Source of the DNA: 2-12-FULL-35-23 sp965196985 | Lineage (GTDB): Bacteria > Pseudomonadota > Gammaproteobacteria > UBA12402 | Length of the DNA stretch: 64,000 bases | Reading direction: 5' to 3' | Assembly: GCA_965196985.1 (NCBI GenBank) | Contig: CBDALO010000072.1 | Coordinates: forward strand, 1-64,000 | Shown: one piece after another, positions 9,467 through 18,979 of the stretch | How positions within the stretch are numbered: position 1 is the stretch's first letter | Layout of the letters: every line of letters begins with the position of its first letter | Translations under genes and position numbers: made by a program | Notes under the pieces: generated by a model | The model's database searches: none | What the model saw: the letters and a program-made list of their open reading frames with translations, nothing else | Told to the model about the DNA's origin: nothing

Positions 9467-10853
9467 GGGTGCTGCCTCTATATAATGTAGGCTATATTGC
9501 TGCTGGCACGCCAAAATCATTGACCTTCTCCCAAAACTGATCCCATCTGCCTTTAGTCTTTACTAGTGTTCTCAAGCATAAAACGATTTTCATTCCCTTG
9601 TCTTTCCAGCGCATTCCTGATCCGCCTAATCTTTGTTTAACAATTGTTTTACATGCTGCTTCAGTGACGCCAGAGCCAATTGGTGCATTCTGCTTAATCA
9701 AATTATGATACGACATTCGCTTTTCTTTAATATTATTTTCAAAATACGTAATTGTTCCTTCTAGCTTTTCTCTAAGCGATTTATTCAGGTTTTTATTTAG
9801 ATGCTCTTTAAGCTCAGCAAGTATTCTACCTGCCGCACCTTTCTTGTGCTTTAAGTCATGACATCTCTCTTCGAGCCAAACATCACGCTCATCTCTTTCA
9901 GATTTTTTGGTAAATACTGCCTTTGATGCTTCGCCGAGATATTCAGTTGCATGCCAAAAATCTAAAATTTGCGTATCAGTATGTTTTTTTAGAATTGGCC
10001 AATTATTTTTTGCTCCATCAGCAACGCCAATTGTTTTAGCATCAGGGTAATATTTCTTTTTCAGCTTTATTTCCTTTTCAAGCCTATTAAAGAATTCATC
10101 TTTTCCATATTCTGGTGATGCTGCAACGTAGGTTGTGTGCAGGCGTGCACCATGCTTATCATACATGGAAATAGTTCCAACCATGCTCTCTCTATAACCA
10201 TCATCAACGGTGAGAACATATGCACCATCTAAGCTAATACTTAGCATCTCAATGCCTGCATCAAGCTTTGGCTCTTCATATTCCCACTCAGCCTCTTTGG
10301 CTTGTGCAATACCGCCAACAAAATCAGTTGCCCGTTGCAAGTATGAATGTGAGATTTTACGGTTATGATTGACCTTGAGATCATCAATAACACTAGGAGC
10401 AGGTAAGTTTGAGTATTTATGTGAGATTATTTTTGCAAATCGCGGTGTTGATCCTTGGATAATTCTAGCCTTATCTTCTAAAGGACAAAAGATCTTCCCG
10501 CCTTTAGAGGTTTGATAAACATAACGCTTAACTCGAGCAACTCCATAAGGCGTTTGGTAATTTGCTTCATCTCTACTTCGTGCTGTTAGCTTTATTTTTC
10601 CAACATGGATAGGAGAGCCATCTGCATCAAACTTACTTAAAGCTTTTTCAGTGGCTAATGTTCCAACCTCATTAAGGCCGTCAAGAATTGCATCCTCACA
10701 TTCAAGCATGGATCCTTTTAGTGGAAGCTTGAGCTCAATAGTTAATTCATTATTTTCATCAGAGAGAATTCTAGCTAACATCCAAACACCATCCGTAATC
10801 AAGTTAAAGTGTATATTATGCTATATTTTCTACATTATATAAAGGCAGCACCC
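9467..10853 (-). mobile_element. ISKra4-family element, copy 1 (1387 bp)
   Basis: Terminal repeats are gggtgctgcctctatataat and, inverted at the other end, gggtgctgcctttatataat (one mismatch; the match continues to about 24 bp). The 8-bp TSD aagctggg is present at 9459-9466 and 10854-10861. The element splits the TPR part of the bepA-like gene. Two more copies lie at 32863 and 48754. Confidence 0.95.
9492..10802 (-). CDS. ISKra4-family transposase (copy 1)
   Basis: The 436-aa protein shows a catalytic Asp in SISLDGAYVLTVDDGYRE, a second in TIGVADGAKNNWPIL followed by ILDFWHATEYL, and the Glu in the highly typical C-terminal block PIGSGVTEAACKTIVKQRLGGSGMRW, all marks of ISKra4 transposases. 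The ORF is intact and nearly fills the element. It differs from copy 2 by two residues seen by eye (Ile for Phe in NNWPIL, Asn for Lys in LNKNLNK). Confidence 0.95.
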   Translation of the reverse strand: MITDGVWMLARILSDENNELTIELKLPLKGSMLECEDAILDGLNEVGTLATEKALSKFDADGSPIHVGKIKLTARSRDEANYQTPYGVARVKRYVYQTSKGGKIFCPLEDKARIIQGSTPRFAKIISHKYSNLPAPSVIDDLKVNHNRKISHSYLQRATDFVGGIAQAKEAEWEYEEPKLDAGIEMLSISLDGAYVLTVDDGYRESMVGTISMYDKHGARLHTTYVAASPEYGKDEFFNRLEKEIKLKKKYYPDAKTIGVADGAKNNWPILKKHTDTQILDFWHATEYLGEASKAVFTKKSERDERDVWLEERCHDLKHKKGAAGRILAELKEHLNKNLNKSLREKLEGTITYFENNIKEKRMSYHNLIKQNAPIGSGVTEAACKTIVKQRLGGSGMRWKDKGMKIVLCLRTLVKTKGRWDQFWEKVNDFGVPAAI

Positions 10854-12208
10854 AAGCTGGGCTCGTGCTAGGTAAGCTTCACCCAGGTTGCCTGCTTTGC
10901 CTTGGGCCCGTGCTAGCAAACTTAGATAAAGCTCATTGCCTGATGTGTCGCCAGCAGTATGTTTTAATAGCTGAGCCGCTTTATTAGCCTGTTTGGCAAG
11001 TAACAGCTGTTGTGCATAGTACAGCGTAACGGCTAAGTTGTGGGTGTTATCATTATGAAGTTTGGCGAAGACTTGTAAGGATTGTTTAATATGCCCTGTA
11101 GCAGCAAGTAATCGTGCTTTACTTAAGGTGATAAACAAGTTGTTAGGAGCTTGTTTCTGAAGTTGTTGTAGTAAGCTAAGCGCAGTAGTTAATTGGTTGG
11201 TTTTAGCTAAAGCTAGCGCATAAGCATAGCGGGTAGCTAGCTTATTGGATTGCTTGGCCTTTGCTTTTAATTGTCGAGTAAGTTTGGTAATTGCTGTTGT
11301 GCTATCCACCAAAGTACGTGCTTGAATGAAATAAAAAGTGGGGTTGTTTTTTCTTGGTCTTGTTACGTGATAGGTTCTACCAAGATTTTCGCTTTCAGCG
11401 ATACGATTTTTAGTGGCAGGGTGGGTGCTTAGAAATTCTGGCATTTGAGAGCTTTGATTAAGTCGAGCTTGCTCTAATAGCCGGTTGAAAAACGTTGTCA
11501 TATCAGTAGGTGAGTAACCTGATTTTGCTAAAATTTTCATGCCCACTCGGTCGGCTTCTTATTCATGTTCACGGGTATGGGTTAGTAGGGATTGGTGGCT
11601 GCCGGCAACACCTGCAGCAGCTAAGCCTTGAGCTGCTTGTGGACTACTGCCACCTAAAGCTGCAGCAGCAAGCATGGCTGCGATATTGACGAGTTGAAGT
11701 TTCTTCATTGAGGCAATACTGCGCGCGATATGGCGCTGGGTAACGTGGGGAATTTCATGTGCCATTACACTGGCAAGCTCCCCTTCTGAGTGTGCCGCAT
11801 TAATTAAGCCGCTATTAATGCCGATATAGCCGCCAGGAGCTGCAAAGGCATTAATGCTACTGTCTTTAACAACAAAAAATCGAAATGAGTTGGCGGGCAT
11901 ACTGCTATGTTTAGCAAGTCGATAGCCAAGTTGTTGCACGTATTGTAGTACGAGCGGGTCCTGTACTAATGGCATATAACGGCGGATGCTGTTCATGAAT
12001 TGAATGCCAAGTTCTGCTTCTTGTACTAGAGTTAGGCCGTCATAGCCGGGCTTGCCAAGCTGTGGTAATTCATAAGCAGTAGCTAATTGGCTGATAAGGC
12101 TGATTAATAAAATGCCGAGTAGGTATCGTAGTGGTTTCAAAGTACTTTTTCCTGACTAAGTAGTTTGCTAAGGGTAAATCAGCTTAACTGTGAAAGCAAA
12201 GGTAACAG

Positions 12209-12300
12209 GTAGCCCGGATTGAAAATGCAAAGCATTTGAAAATCCGGGGTTGAGTGAGGTCTGCTTTCCCGGCTTATCGCTAACGCTCAAGCCGGGCTAG
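12209..12300. repeat. Intergenic palindromic repeat R2 (gtagcccggatt type)
   Basis: Starts gtagcccggatt and ends in its near-complement (aagccgggcta) with internal aatccggggt. Related copies lie at 27840, 40058, 55318 and 57784. It sits upstream of the bepA-like gene. Confidence 0.85.
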
Positions 12301-12351
12301 GCGCTCTTGTAGAATGTGTGAGCAAGTTGGGTTTCGTATTTCTGTTGCTCA

Positions 12352-12443
12352 ATGCTGCAGAACGGGTGGCGCGAATCGAGGGCTCCCAGCAGCGCAGCTT
12401 GCGAGCATGCTGGGAAACGATTCGTGACAGGATCCGTTAGTCG
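12352..12443. repeat. Intergenic palindromic repeat R1 (cgaatcg type)
   Basis: Dyad built from gaacgggtggcgcgaatcga and tcgtgacaggatccgttagt around a core ctcccagcagcgcagc / gcgagcatgctggga. Copies or variants lie at 27803, 46292, 48108, 52448, 53461 and 55283, always between genes. Confidence 0.85.
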
Positions 12444-12515
12444 AAAAGATTTTAAAAATACAAAACCTAGCTTGCTCACACGCTCTGAAGGGAGCTATAA
12501 AACGAAGCTTCAGAG

Positions 12516-14462
12516 GTATCCGTTCAATATCAGCATGATTTGAAAATAATTCAAAAAGTTCTTGACAGCTTTTTCGTGCAAATTTGGAAATTTTATATTG
12601 GAATCATCGTGTGTCATAAAAGCATGATGTGCGCTCTATAACAACGCTGTATGCTCGGATTATTTTTTCATCGATCAGGTTCATGGCTTAAAAATAATTT
12701 CAGCAGTACGGCCATCTGTGTGGGGAAAATTTACCTTTTCAAACCCGTGGTATACTCTTCCTATGAAAAAACAACCTGACAAATCAGTTTTAGCCGATCT
12801 CATTGAGAGATTTAATAATACTGTTACACCAACAGCACTAGAAACAGATTTTAGCAATGTATGTGAAAGTCAGGCTGAGAAAATCATAAAGCTAGAAGAC
12901 AAGGTGCAATCGTTAAATAACGCATTAAATAAATATAAAGGTGAGCAAGGAAAGCCTAATGTTAGAAAGCAAACGCGCGCTAACAAGGACAAGGATCATT
13001 CCTCCGAGAAGGATAGAAAAGGAAATAAAACCAATAAAACTAGAAAGCCAAAATCTAGTAAAAAAAATCTCGAAGTCTCTAATACAGTGACACTAACAAT
13101 TAATCCAGATTCGTTGCCCAGCGATGCTGTGCCAAATGGCTCTAAGAAAACACTTATCCAGGATATAAAAATTGCTGCTAATAACACTCTTTTTTTGCGC
13201 CAACAATATTACTCCCCTTCTGAAAACAAACACTATACAGCACCTCTGCCAACTGGTTATGAGGGCCAGTTCGGCCCTACTATTAAAAGCTGGACAAGCT
13301 TCCTAAATACTCAAGGTGGTATGACGCTAGAAAGCCTTGAGACATTTTATAAAACCGCCAACATAGATATTAGTAAATCAACCATCCATAGCTTCACAAT
13401 TAAAACACCTACGATACTTGAGCCCGAGAAGGTAGAAGTTGTGAAGGCAGGTTTACAATCCACGAACTACCAGCACCTAGATGACACCAACGCTAGAGAG
13501 GATGGGAAAAACCGTTATGTTAATGTATTGGGTAATGAGTATTATTCAGCTTACTTTACGCTGACCAGTAAAAGTCGATTAAGCGTCATTGAAATGTTAA
13601 GCAAAGACCACTTTGGGTTCACATTAAATGAGGCCGCTTTTAATTTACTGGCTACTATGAACTTACCCCACAAGGTAATCGAAAGCTTAAAGGTATTTCA
13701 CTCATCGACTATCTTAAACAGTAAGGAGCTGGAAGTTATTCTTGATAAGGTATTAGGTGATAAAAAATTTCCAAAATATAGAAAGCTGATTACTGATGCG
13801 GCAGCTATCTCAACATATAGAAAGAGTCCTTATGCGATAGAAACACTCATTACCGATGATTCGCCACAGTTTAAGCTCATTACTGAATCACTCGCCTTGT
13901 GCTGGGTTCATGAGGGTAGGCATTATAAAAAGCTGACGCCAATTTTTAAGAAGCACCAAGACTCTGTTGACAGCTTCTTGGATAGGTTTTGGGATTATTA
14001 TCATAAGCTCATTGAATATAAAAAGAACCCAGGGCAAGATGAGATAGATAAGCTATCCAATGAGTTTACTGAGTTATTCTCAACAATCACTGGCTACGAG
14101 AAACTAGATAAACAAATTGAGCTCACCTTAAAAAAGAAAAGGCAGCTATTGTTAGTGCTGGAAAAGCCAGAGCTTCCTCTACATAACAATCCAGCAGAGT
14201 TGATGGCTCGGAAGCAGGCTAGAATGCGCGATGTACACCTTCATACTATGAGTGAAGAAGGAACGAAAGCTAAGGATACAATGGTTACAATTACTGAGAC
14301 ATGTAAAAAGCTAGCAGTTAATGTCTTCGATTATATATATGACAGAATTACAAAAAACTATTCTATGCCTTCGCTAGCGGAATTAATTACCATCCGCTCA
14401 TCACAGGCGCAGTAAACTAAAGAGAGCGCAGCATGAGCATCATGCTGAAATAAGACGGATAC
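12516..14462 (+). mobile_element. 1947-bp IS66-like/unclassified IS, copy 2
   Basis: Ends and length equal copy 1. The TSD cttcagag is at 12508-12515 and 14463-14470. The right end lies only 12 bp from the start of the integrase-type element. Confidence 0.93.
12763..14415 (+). CDS. IS66-like DDE transposase (copy 2, intact)
   Basis: The 550-aa protein read from the ATG at 12763 (an in-frame upstream start at 12718 is less likely, as tatact and a cct site fall between) has an N-terminal coiled coil (QAEKIIKLEDKVQSLNNALNKY), a Lys/Ser/Thr-rich linker, and a catalytic region with HLDDTNARED, LITDDSPQF..CWVHEGRHYK and LHNNPAELMARKQAR. These echo the IS66 TnpC motifs, but there is no TnpA or TnpB partner and the inverted repeats differ from the usual IS66 gtaa ends. 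The 8-bp TSD fits the IS66 group. It may represent a single-gene IS66-related family; this classification is inference. Confidence 0.8.
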   Translation: MKKQPDKSVLADLIERFNNTVTPTALETDFSNVCESQAEKIIKLEDKVQSLNNALNKYKGEQGKPNVRKQTRANKDKDHSSEKDRKGNKTNKTRKPKSSKKNLEVSNTVTLTINPDSLPSDAVPNGSKKTLIQDIKIAANNTLFLRQQYYSPSENKHYTAPLPTGYEGQFGPTIKSWTSFLNTQGGMTLESLETFYKTANIDISKSTIHSFTIKTPTILEPEKVEVVKAGLQSTNYQHLDDTNAREDGKNRYVNVLGNEYYSAYFTLTSKSRLSVIEMLSKDHFGFTLNEAAFNLLATMNLPHKVIESLKVFHSSTILNSKELEVILDKVLGDKKFPKYRKLITDAAAISTYRKSPYAIETLITDDSPQFKLITESLALCWVHEGRHYKKLTPIFKKHQDSVDSFLDRFWDYYHKLIEYKKNPGQDEIDKLSNEFTELFSTITGYEKLDKQIELTLKKKRQLLLVLEKPELPLHNNPAELMARKQARMRDVHLHTMSEEGTKAKDTMVTITETCKKLAVNVFDYIYDRITKNYSMPSLAELITIRSSQAQ

Positions 14463-15019
14463 CTTCAGAGTATATTCCAATCGTAAGATGAGCCTGAAGC
14501 AGCATCTGAACAGATGTCACCATGATGGTCCATCGGTTAGTCTTCAGTGCTGATAGTATCAGCTATTTGCTCTTTTGTTATTTTCTCAAATAACGTCTTC
14601 TTTGCTTCCTGCATCTTTTGTGCAGATTCATGATCAGTCAGAGAATACGCTAATTTATCTAGTCGTTCAAAGGTTTCATTTTCCTTTAAATACTGCTCAG
14701 CATTTTCAATTGATTTGAACTTTTCGTAAGGAGTCATAATGGCCTCGTAAGGGTAAAGTTTAGTTTGCTTACCCTTGCTATTAATGCTGGTTACAGGGAA
14801 GTAACAAGGTCTGTGAAAATTAATATAGTCGTTAAAATGCTGGTTATAGAATTCATTAATTTGCGGGGCAAAACGTTGTTGAATATGTATGTAGCCAAAA
14901 TGCTTTCTAACAACCGAGCCATTTTTACTTTCCACCAAACCGTTGTCATTACTATGCCTTGGCCTCGATTTAGTGAGTTCAATAAATAACTTTTGCAATA
15001 GTTTAGCTACATGCTGATT

Positions 15020-16551
15020 GCTAGTGCGCCATCCTTTCTGTAAATTCCATTGACTTGCTGAAAATAAGCAGGCGACTCAGTCAGATTAGAAATTCCTTTT
15101 AAGGTAAACTTAACCAAAAAAGAGGAATGACAATGAGCTGCTATAAAAATGAGAACTTAATCGAAGAAGCCATACATGTTTTAGCGATGGAGGGGTTTGA
15201 AGCTTTACCTAAGCTTGTCTCCAGGTTGATGAATGAGGCTATGTTAATAGAAAGGGAGCGCCATTTAAATGCCAGTCCTTATGAGCGAACTGGCGATAGA
15301 AACGGATATGCGAACGGCTTTAAACCAAGGTTAATTAACACAGGTCAAGGTCAGCTTGAGCTACAGATACCGCAGGTTAGAGACTCCAATGAAGCCTTCT
15401 ATCCATCAGTCTTAGAGCGAGATGTACGCTCTGATAGAGCACTTAAGCTGGCTGTCGCTGAAATGTATGTGTATGGGGTTTCCACGCGCAAAGTTGAAAA
15501 GGTGCTAAAGCAACTCTGTGGAACAGATATTTCAAGCACAGAGGTAAGCCGTTGCGCTAAATTGTTGAATGAAGATTTAAAGAAATGGCGAAATAAGCCG
15601 TTAGGAAAGATAAAATATCTTTGGCTAGATGCACGTTATGAGAAGGTGCGCACTAGCGGCACAGTACAAGACTGTGCGGTATTGATAGCCTATGGCTTTG
15701 ATGAATCAACCGGCAAGAGAACAGTGCTAGGTGTTTCTGTTGCGTTATCAGAGGCTGAGGTACATTGGCGTGATTTTCTTCAGCAGTTGGTTGAGCGAGG
15801 TATACATGGTATTGAGTTGATTACTAGCGACGCTCATACTGGCCTAAAAGCCGCTAGAAGAGCTGTGTTCCCCAGTGTTCCTTGGCAACGCTGCCAATTT
15901 CATTTGCAGCAAAATGCTCAGGCTCACATACCAAAGCGCTCAATGAAGGAACCAGTAGCTGAGGAGATTACAGCTATATTTAATGCCTCAAACATTCATG
16001 AGTCGGAAAGACTATTGGCTATGGCGGTAGATAAATATCAGCAAACAGCACCAGAGCTTTCTTCTTGGTTGGAAGTGAATATACCGGAGGGCTTAGTAGT
16101 GATGAACTTTGACAGGCCGCATCAAAAAAGATTAAGAACCAGTAACATAGCTGAGCGCGTAAACAGAGAGGTAAAAAGAAGGACGCATACAGTTGGAATT
16201 TTCCCTAATACTGAATCGTGCCTAAGGCTCGTATCAGCTGTTTTAGTGGAAATTGATGACCAGTGGAGCGGATCACCTAGATACTTAAGTTGAAGTGAAT
16301 AATAAGGCTTCATAGGGTTTTAGGATAGATCATTCTTGTTCTTATTAACGAGATATAATTGCTATTACCTAAAAGTTAATAATTTATTTTGAGAGGAGAA
16401 AAATTTGAGGTATAAATAATTTTTTAGATTGATTAGCATAATTAATTTAAGATATTATGCGATGAGACAGGTACAATAGAGTGCCATTTAGAATTTTAAA
16501 GGTTTTTCTAAGTACTGAAGTTGGTTTTTACAGACAAAATAACGCTCTATC
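15020..16551 (+). mobile_element. IS256-family element, copy B (1532 bp)
   Basis: Full-length with both terminal repeats. TSD tgctgatt at 15012-15019 and 16552-16559. Inserted in the integrase-type transposase gene. Confidence 0.96.
15127..16293 (+). CDS. IS256-family transposase (copy B)
   Basis: Intact 388-aa frame with the same DDE motifs as copy A. Visible differences from copy A are Asp for Gly in LERDVRSD, Tyr for His in MYVYGVST and Asn for Asp in AKLLNEDLKK, making this the most divergent copy in the window and so perhaps the oldest. Confidence 0.95.
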   Translation: MTMSCYKNENLIEEAIHVLAMEGFEALPKLVSRLMNEAMLIERERHLNASPYERTGDRNGYANGFKPRLINTGQGQLELQIPQVRDSNEAFYPSVLERDVRSDRALKLAVAEMYVYGVSTRKVEKVLKQLCGTDISSTEVSRCAKLLNEDLKKWRNKPLGKIKYLWLDARYEKVRTSGTVQDCAVLIAYGFDESTGKRTVLGVSVALSEAEVHWRDFLQQLVERGIHGIELITSDAHTGLKAARRAVFPSVPWQRCQFHLQQNAQAHIPKRSMKEPVAEEITAIFNASNIHESERLLAMAVDKYQQTAPELSSWLEVNIPEGLVVMNFDRPHQKRLRTSNIAERVNREVKRRTHTVGIFPNTESCLRLVSAVLVEIDDQWSGSPRYLS

Positions 16552-17046
16552 TGCTGATTAATGTACTCTGAGCCATTATCAGCATGTAGGCCTAACACTT
16601 TAAATGGAAAGCTATCGATTATTTGCTCTAAGACAGGGATTAAGTAAGCCTCACTAATTTTTTCAACAGCGCAGACTACTTCCATCTGTGTCACCTCGTC
16701 AACAGCATTAATATGATAAACACCCTTGATTTTATCCATATCTCCTTGGTGCACTGTATCAATACGTATAAAGCCAGGCCTACCCTCTGGAGTTGGTTTT
16801 CGCCTTTCACCAATAGAAACCTGCGTTGCTTTAGTTTTATTAAAGTGTCGCCGTTTGCGCTGGTAGGTTTCAGTTTGTCGAAGATTGTAAAGATGAGAGA
16901 CTGAGATAAAAGCAAGACGCGCATAACGCTTATCTCCAAACAAATGAAAGGCTCTCTCGCAAAGTTTTTTTGTGGTAGGCCCGCTAAGCGTTTGATGAAC
17001 CTGATCCGTTTCAGCTAACAACCAAATATCCTCATGCGTATAGATT

Positions 17047-18517
17047 ACTGAAAACTACCCAAAATTTAAATCAGCAAAATAATGCTGAAATATTGTGTAA
17101 AAATGACTATGCTTTGTCTTTTTAACAAGACTAACGAGATGAGTATAAATGTTAAACTTCGCCGATTACGCTGCCCCTCTTTTTTCAAAATTAACTGGGA
17201 AAGTTGTTTTAAAAAAATCTATCGACGATTGTAGGAAAGCTATTAACTGAACGTAGTTGTAAGTTGTTCAGTTCATCAAAAGATAACAATGAGTATAAAA
17301 AGATGATTCGTACACTTACCGGTGAAAATAAAAGCACCGATTTAGATCCAATAAAAACAAATGATGTATTGCTAGAACAGAGCTGTGAAAAACTTTCACA
17401 CGCCAGTAAAATTGATGTTCTTCATGATCCTTCTGATATTAGAAAGCCACATAGCAAGCAAACTGAAAATCTAGGTAAAGTAAGGAGTCTGGACGGGGAT
17501 ATTATCAATGGTTACAGCACGCATAACGCAGTTGCATTAGTACCTAGTGATAAGGCTGTGCATCTACTATCGCATGTAAGCTACAGCAATAAAGACCCTA
17601 AGTTTTTAAAAGCTGAGCATATTAAGAAAATAGAGGCTGGAAAGCCATTTGAGGGAGATAAAGAGGCCAAGAGTCTTTATGAATCTGGTGATTACTTTAA
17701 TAAAAAGCTGCTGTCTATTCGTGAAATAGAAAAAATAGGAATCTGCCTAAAATCAAAGAATGAAGATGCAACCATTACCCATATTCTAGATAGAGAGTTT
17801 GATGATAATGACTATCTCTCACTAATTGATACAAACCTAGATCAAGACTTTATTATTCGCTCAAAAATAACAAGAACAATAGAAGGTAGAGGTGATGATG
17901 GTAAAAAGCTTAAGCTGATTAACGCTGATTTTGATGCTCAAGGCGAAAAGCAATTCCAAAAGTTAACAGTTGGAAAGAATTGCGTACAAGACGGAAAAAT
18001 AACTATTTATTTTGGAGAGTTTGAGAACTTCAATGCAATTAAAATCCAAATTACAGGCAGAGATGGTAGGAGAATTTTTAAGAATGACATGCTGCTATTA
18101 ACTAATAAAAAAGTAACGACTTTTGATGAGGCGTATGAGGTATACATAGCCTATCTATCTCGTGCGAAAATTGAATATGTTTTTAAATTTCTCAAGGAAG
18201 GACTAGGCTGGGAAAATATGCAGATAAAAAATTTTAAAGGGATACAAAATCTACTGGCTGTATGTTTTTATGTGGCCTCATATTTGTATGAGATAGGTAA
18301 GGAAAAAGCTTATGACGATTACGCAATTATGCTAGCTAAATTAGGAGATGGTAAGGGCAAGGTGACACGACACTTTATTGCGAAGGGTATTAGAAAACTT
18401 CTAACGTATCACTTAGTAGAGCAATTTTTTAAAGAAAATAGTGTTTCTCAAGAAGAACAAAAAGAATTATCGAATTCAGTTCAGGTAGGGAGATAACAAT
18501 TTTGGGTAGTTCTCAGT
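17047..18517 (+). mobile_element. IS4-superfamily element (1471 bp)
   Basis: Inverted repeats actgaaaactacccaaaatt and actgagaactacccaaaatt bound the element. A 5-bp TSD, agatt, is at 17042-17046 and 18518-18522. It interrupts the integrase-type transposase gene between codons for Ile and Tyr of SLIYTHED. Only copy in the window. Confidence 0.92.
17149..18496 (+). pseudogene. IS4-superfamily transposase, frameshifted at an A7 run
   Basis: An ATG at 17149 opens MLNFADYAAPLFSKLTGKVV and runs into a run of seven A (17211-17217); the main 410-codon frame continues one base off (STIVGKLLTERSCKLF...). In the main frame are VLHDPSDIRKPHSK (first Asp region), TITHILDREFDDNDY (second Asp) and YLSRAKIEYVFKFLKEGLGWE, the Y-x2-R-x3-E signature of IS4-type transposases. 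The run could be a mutation, a sequencing error, or a slippery site for transcriptional slippage, which some IS use. The rest of the gene is intact. Confidence 0.75.
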
Positions 18518-18979
18518 AGATTAAGCTAAACTTATTTCTAGGTGATCGTTGCTTAACAACAACTTTTCCTGACTTTTGATACTGAGCAATTAGCCTAGTA
18601 ATTTGTGAACGTGAGTAACCAGTCATTCGTTGCAGGTAATCACGAATCAATCCTTTGTCCTTTTTGCACATACCGCAATAAGCAAATTTTTTTAATGTGT
18701 TCGTAACCCATAGGTAAGATTCTGCTCGTGATGTAGCTTCAAAGGTAAGCTGGGTTGATGAGGATAGAAATTGCTCAATCTGGGCAAGTGTGTTTAATTC
18801 TATGTCGTTCATATTGATATTCATCCATATAGGATGAACGATCACGCAACAACTTCAGGCCCACTTTGCATTGGAAAGTGGGGGCTATTTCAGGCTCATC
18901 TTGCATTGGAAGAGACTTTCAGTTGTAATTCCAGATGATCATCAGTAATATAGCCGCTGGTTTATTAGGACTAATATTG

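Larger units (their letters stand above)
9312..12140 (-). pseudogene. bepA: bepA-like M48 metalloprotease/TPR protein, nonsense plus ISKra4
   Basis: Removing the ISKra4 copy and one TSD gives 477 codons plus stop, close to E. coli BepA (487 aa). Order: signal peptide (cleavage near TAYELP), M48 protease with zinc motif HEIPH (His128, Glu129, His132), an in-frame TAA at 11559-11561 where the third zinc-ligand region reads HE*EADRVG (a Tyr codon is expected), then TPR repeats from about residue 270 on. The C-terminal 50 codons lie left of the IS (9312-9466). BepA assists and polices assembly of the LptD outer-membrane protein in the periplasm. The stop removes the EADR zinc ligand, so the protease should be dead. 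Position next to dapA-bamC matches the E. coli neighbourhood. Confidence 0.88.
14537..18845 (-). pseudogene. Integrase-catalytic-domain transposase, split by two IS
   Basis: Taking out the IS4-like element (17047-18517 plus 5-bp TSD) and IS256 copy B (15020-16551 plus 8-bp TSD) restores one frame of 430 codons. The N-terminus (GTG at 18845) has a helix-turn-helix region (LQRMTGYSRSQITRLIAQYQKSG). The rve-type core has RIDTVHQGDMDKIKG (first Asp), GLHADNGSEYINQHVAKLL (second Asp) and RHSNDNGLVESKNGSVVRK (Glu). The join points read ...NKFSLIYTHEDIWLLAE... and ...SEYINQHVAKLLQK.... The family assignment to IS481-like or ISNCY integrase-type transposases is from the DDE layout. Inactive as found. 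Confidence 0.88.
14475..18911 (-). mobile_element. Integrase-type IS (IS481/ISNCY-like), interrupted twice
   Basis: Outer imperfect repeats: ttccaatcgtaagatgagcc at 14475 and, inverted, ttccaatgcaagatgagcc ending at 18911. A second related block (ttcaggcccactttgcattg) lies just inside the right end, so the end carries two tandem transposase-site-like blocks. No clear TSD was found, so the outer limits are approximate. It contains IS256 copy B and an IS4-like element, both inside its transposase gene. Confidence 0.7.

Noticed and set aside
10651..10842. 63-codon ORF antisense to the ISKra4 transposase, also at 34047 and 48765
   Set aside because: A shadow of the transposase frame; no ribosome site or independent conservation evidence.
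12297..12543. Small ORFs over the repeat upstream of bepA
   Set aside because: They lie on both strands of the palindromic repeat R1; similar spurious frames occur at other R1 copies (for example 53324-53551).
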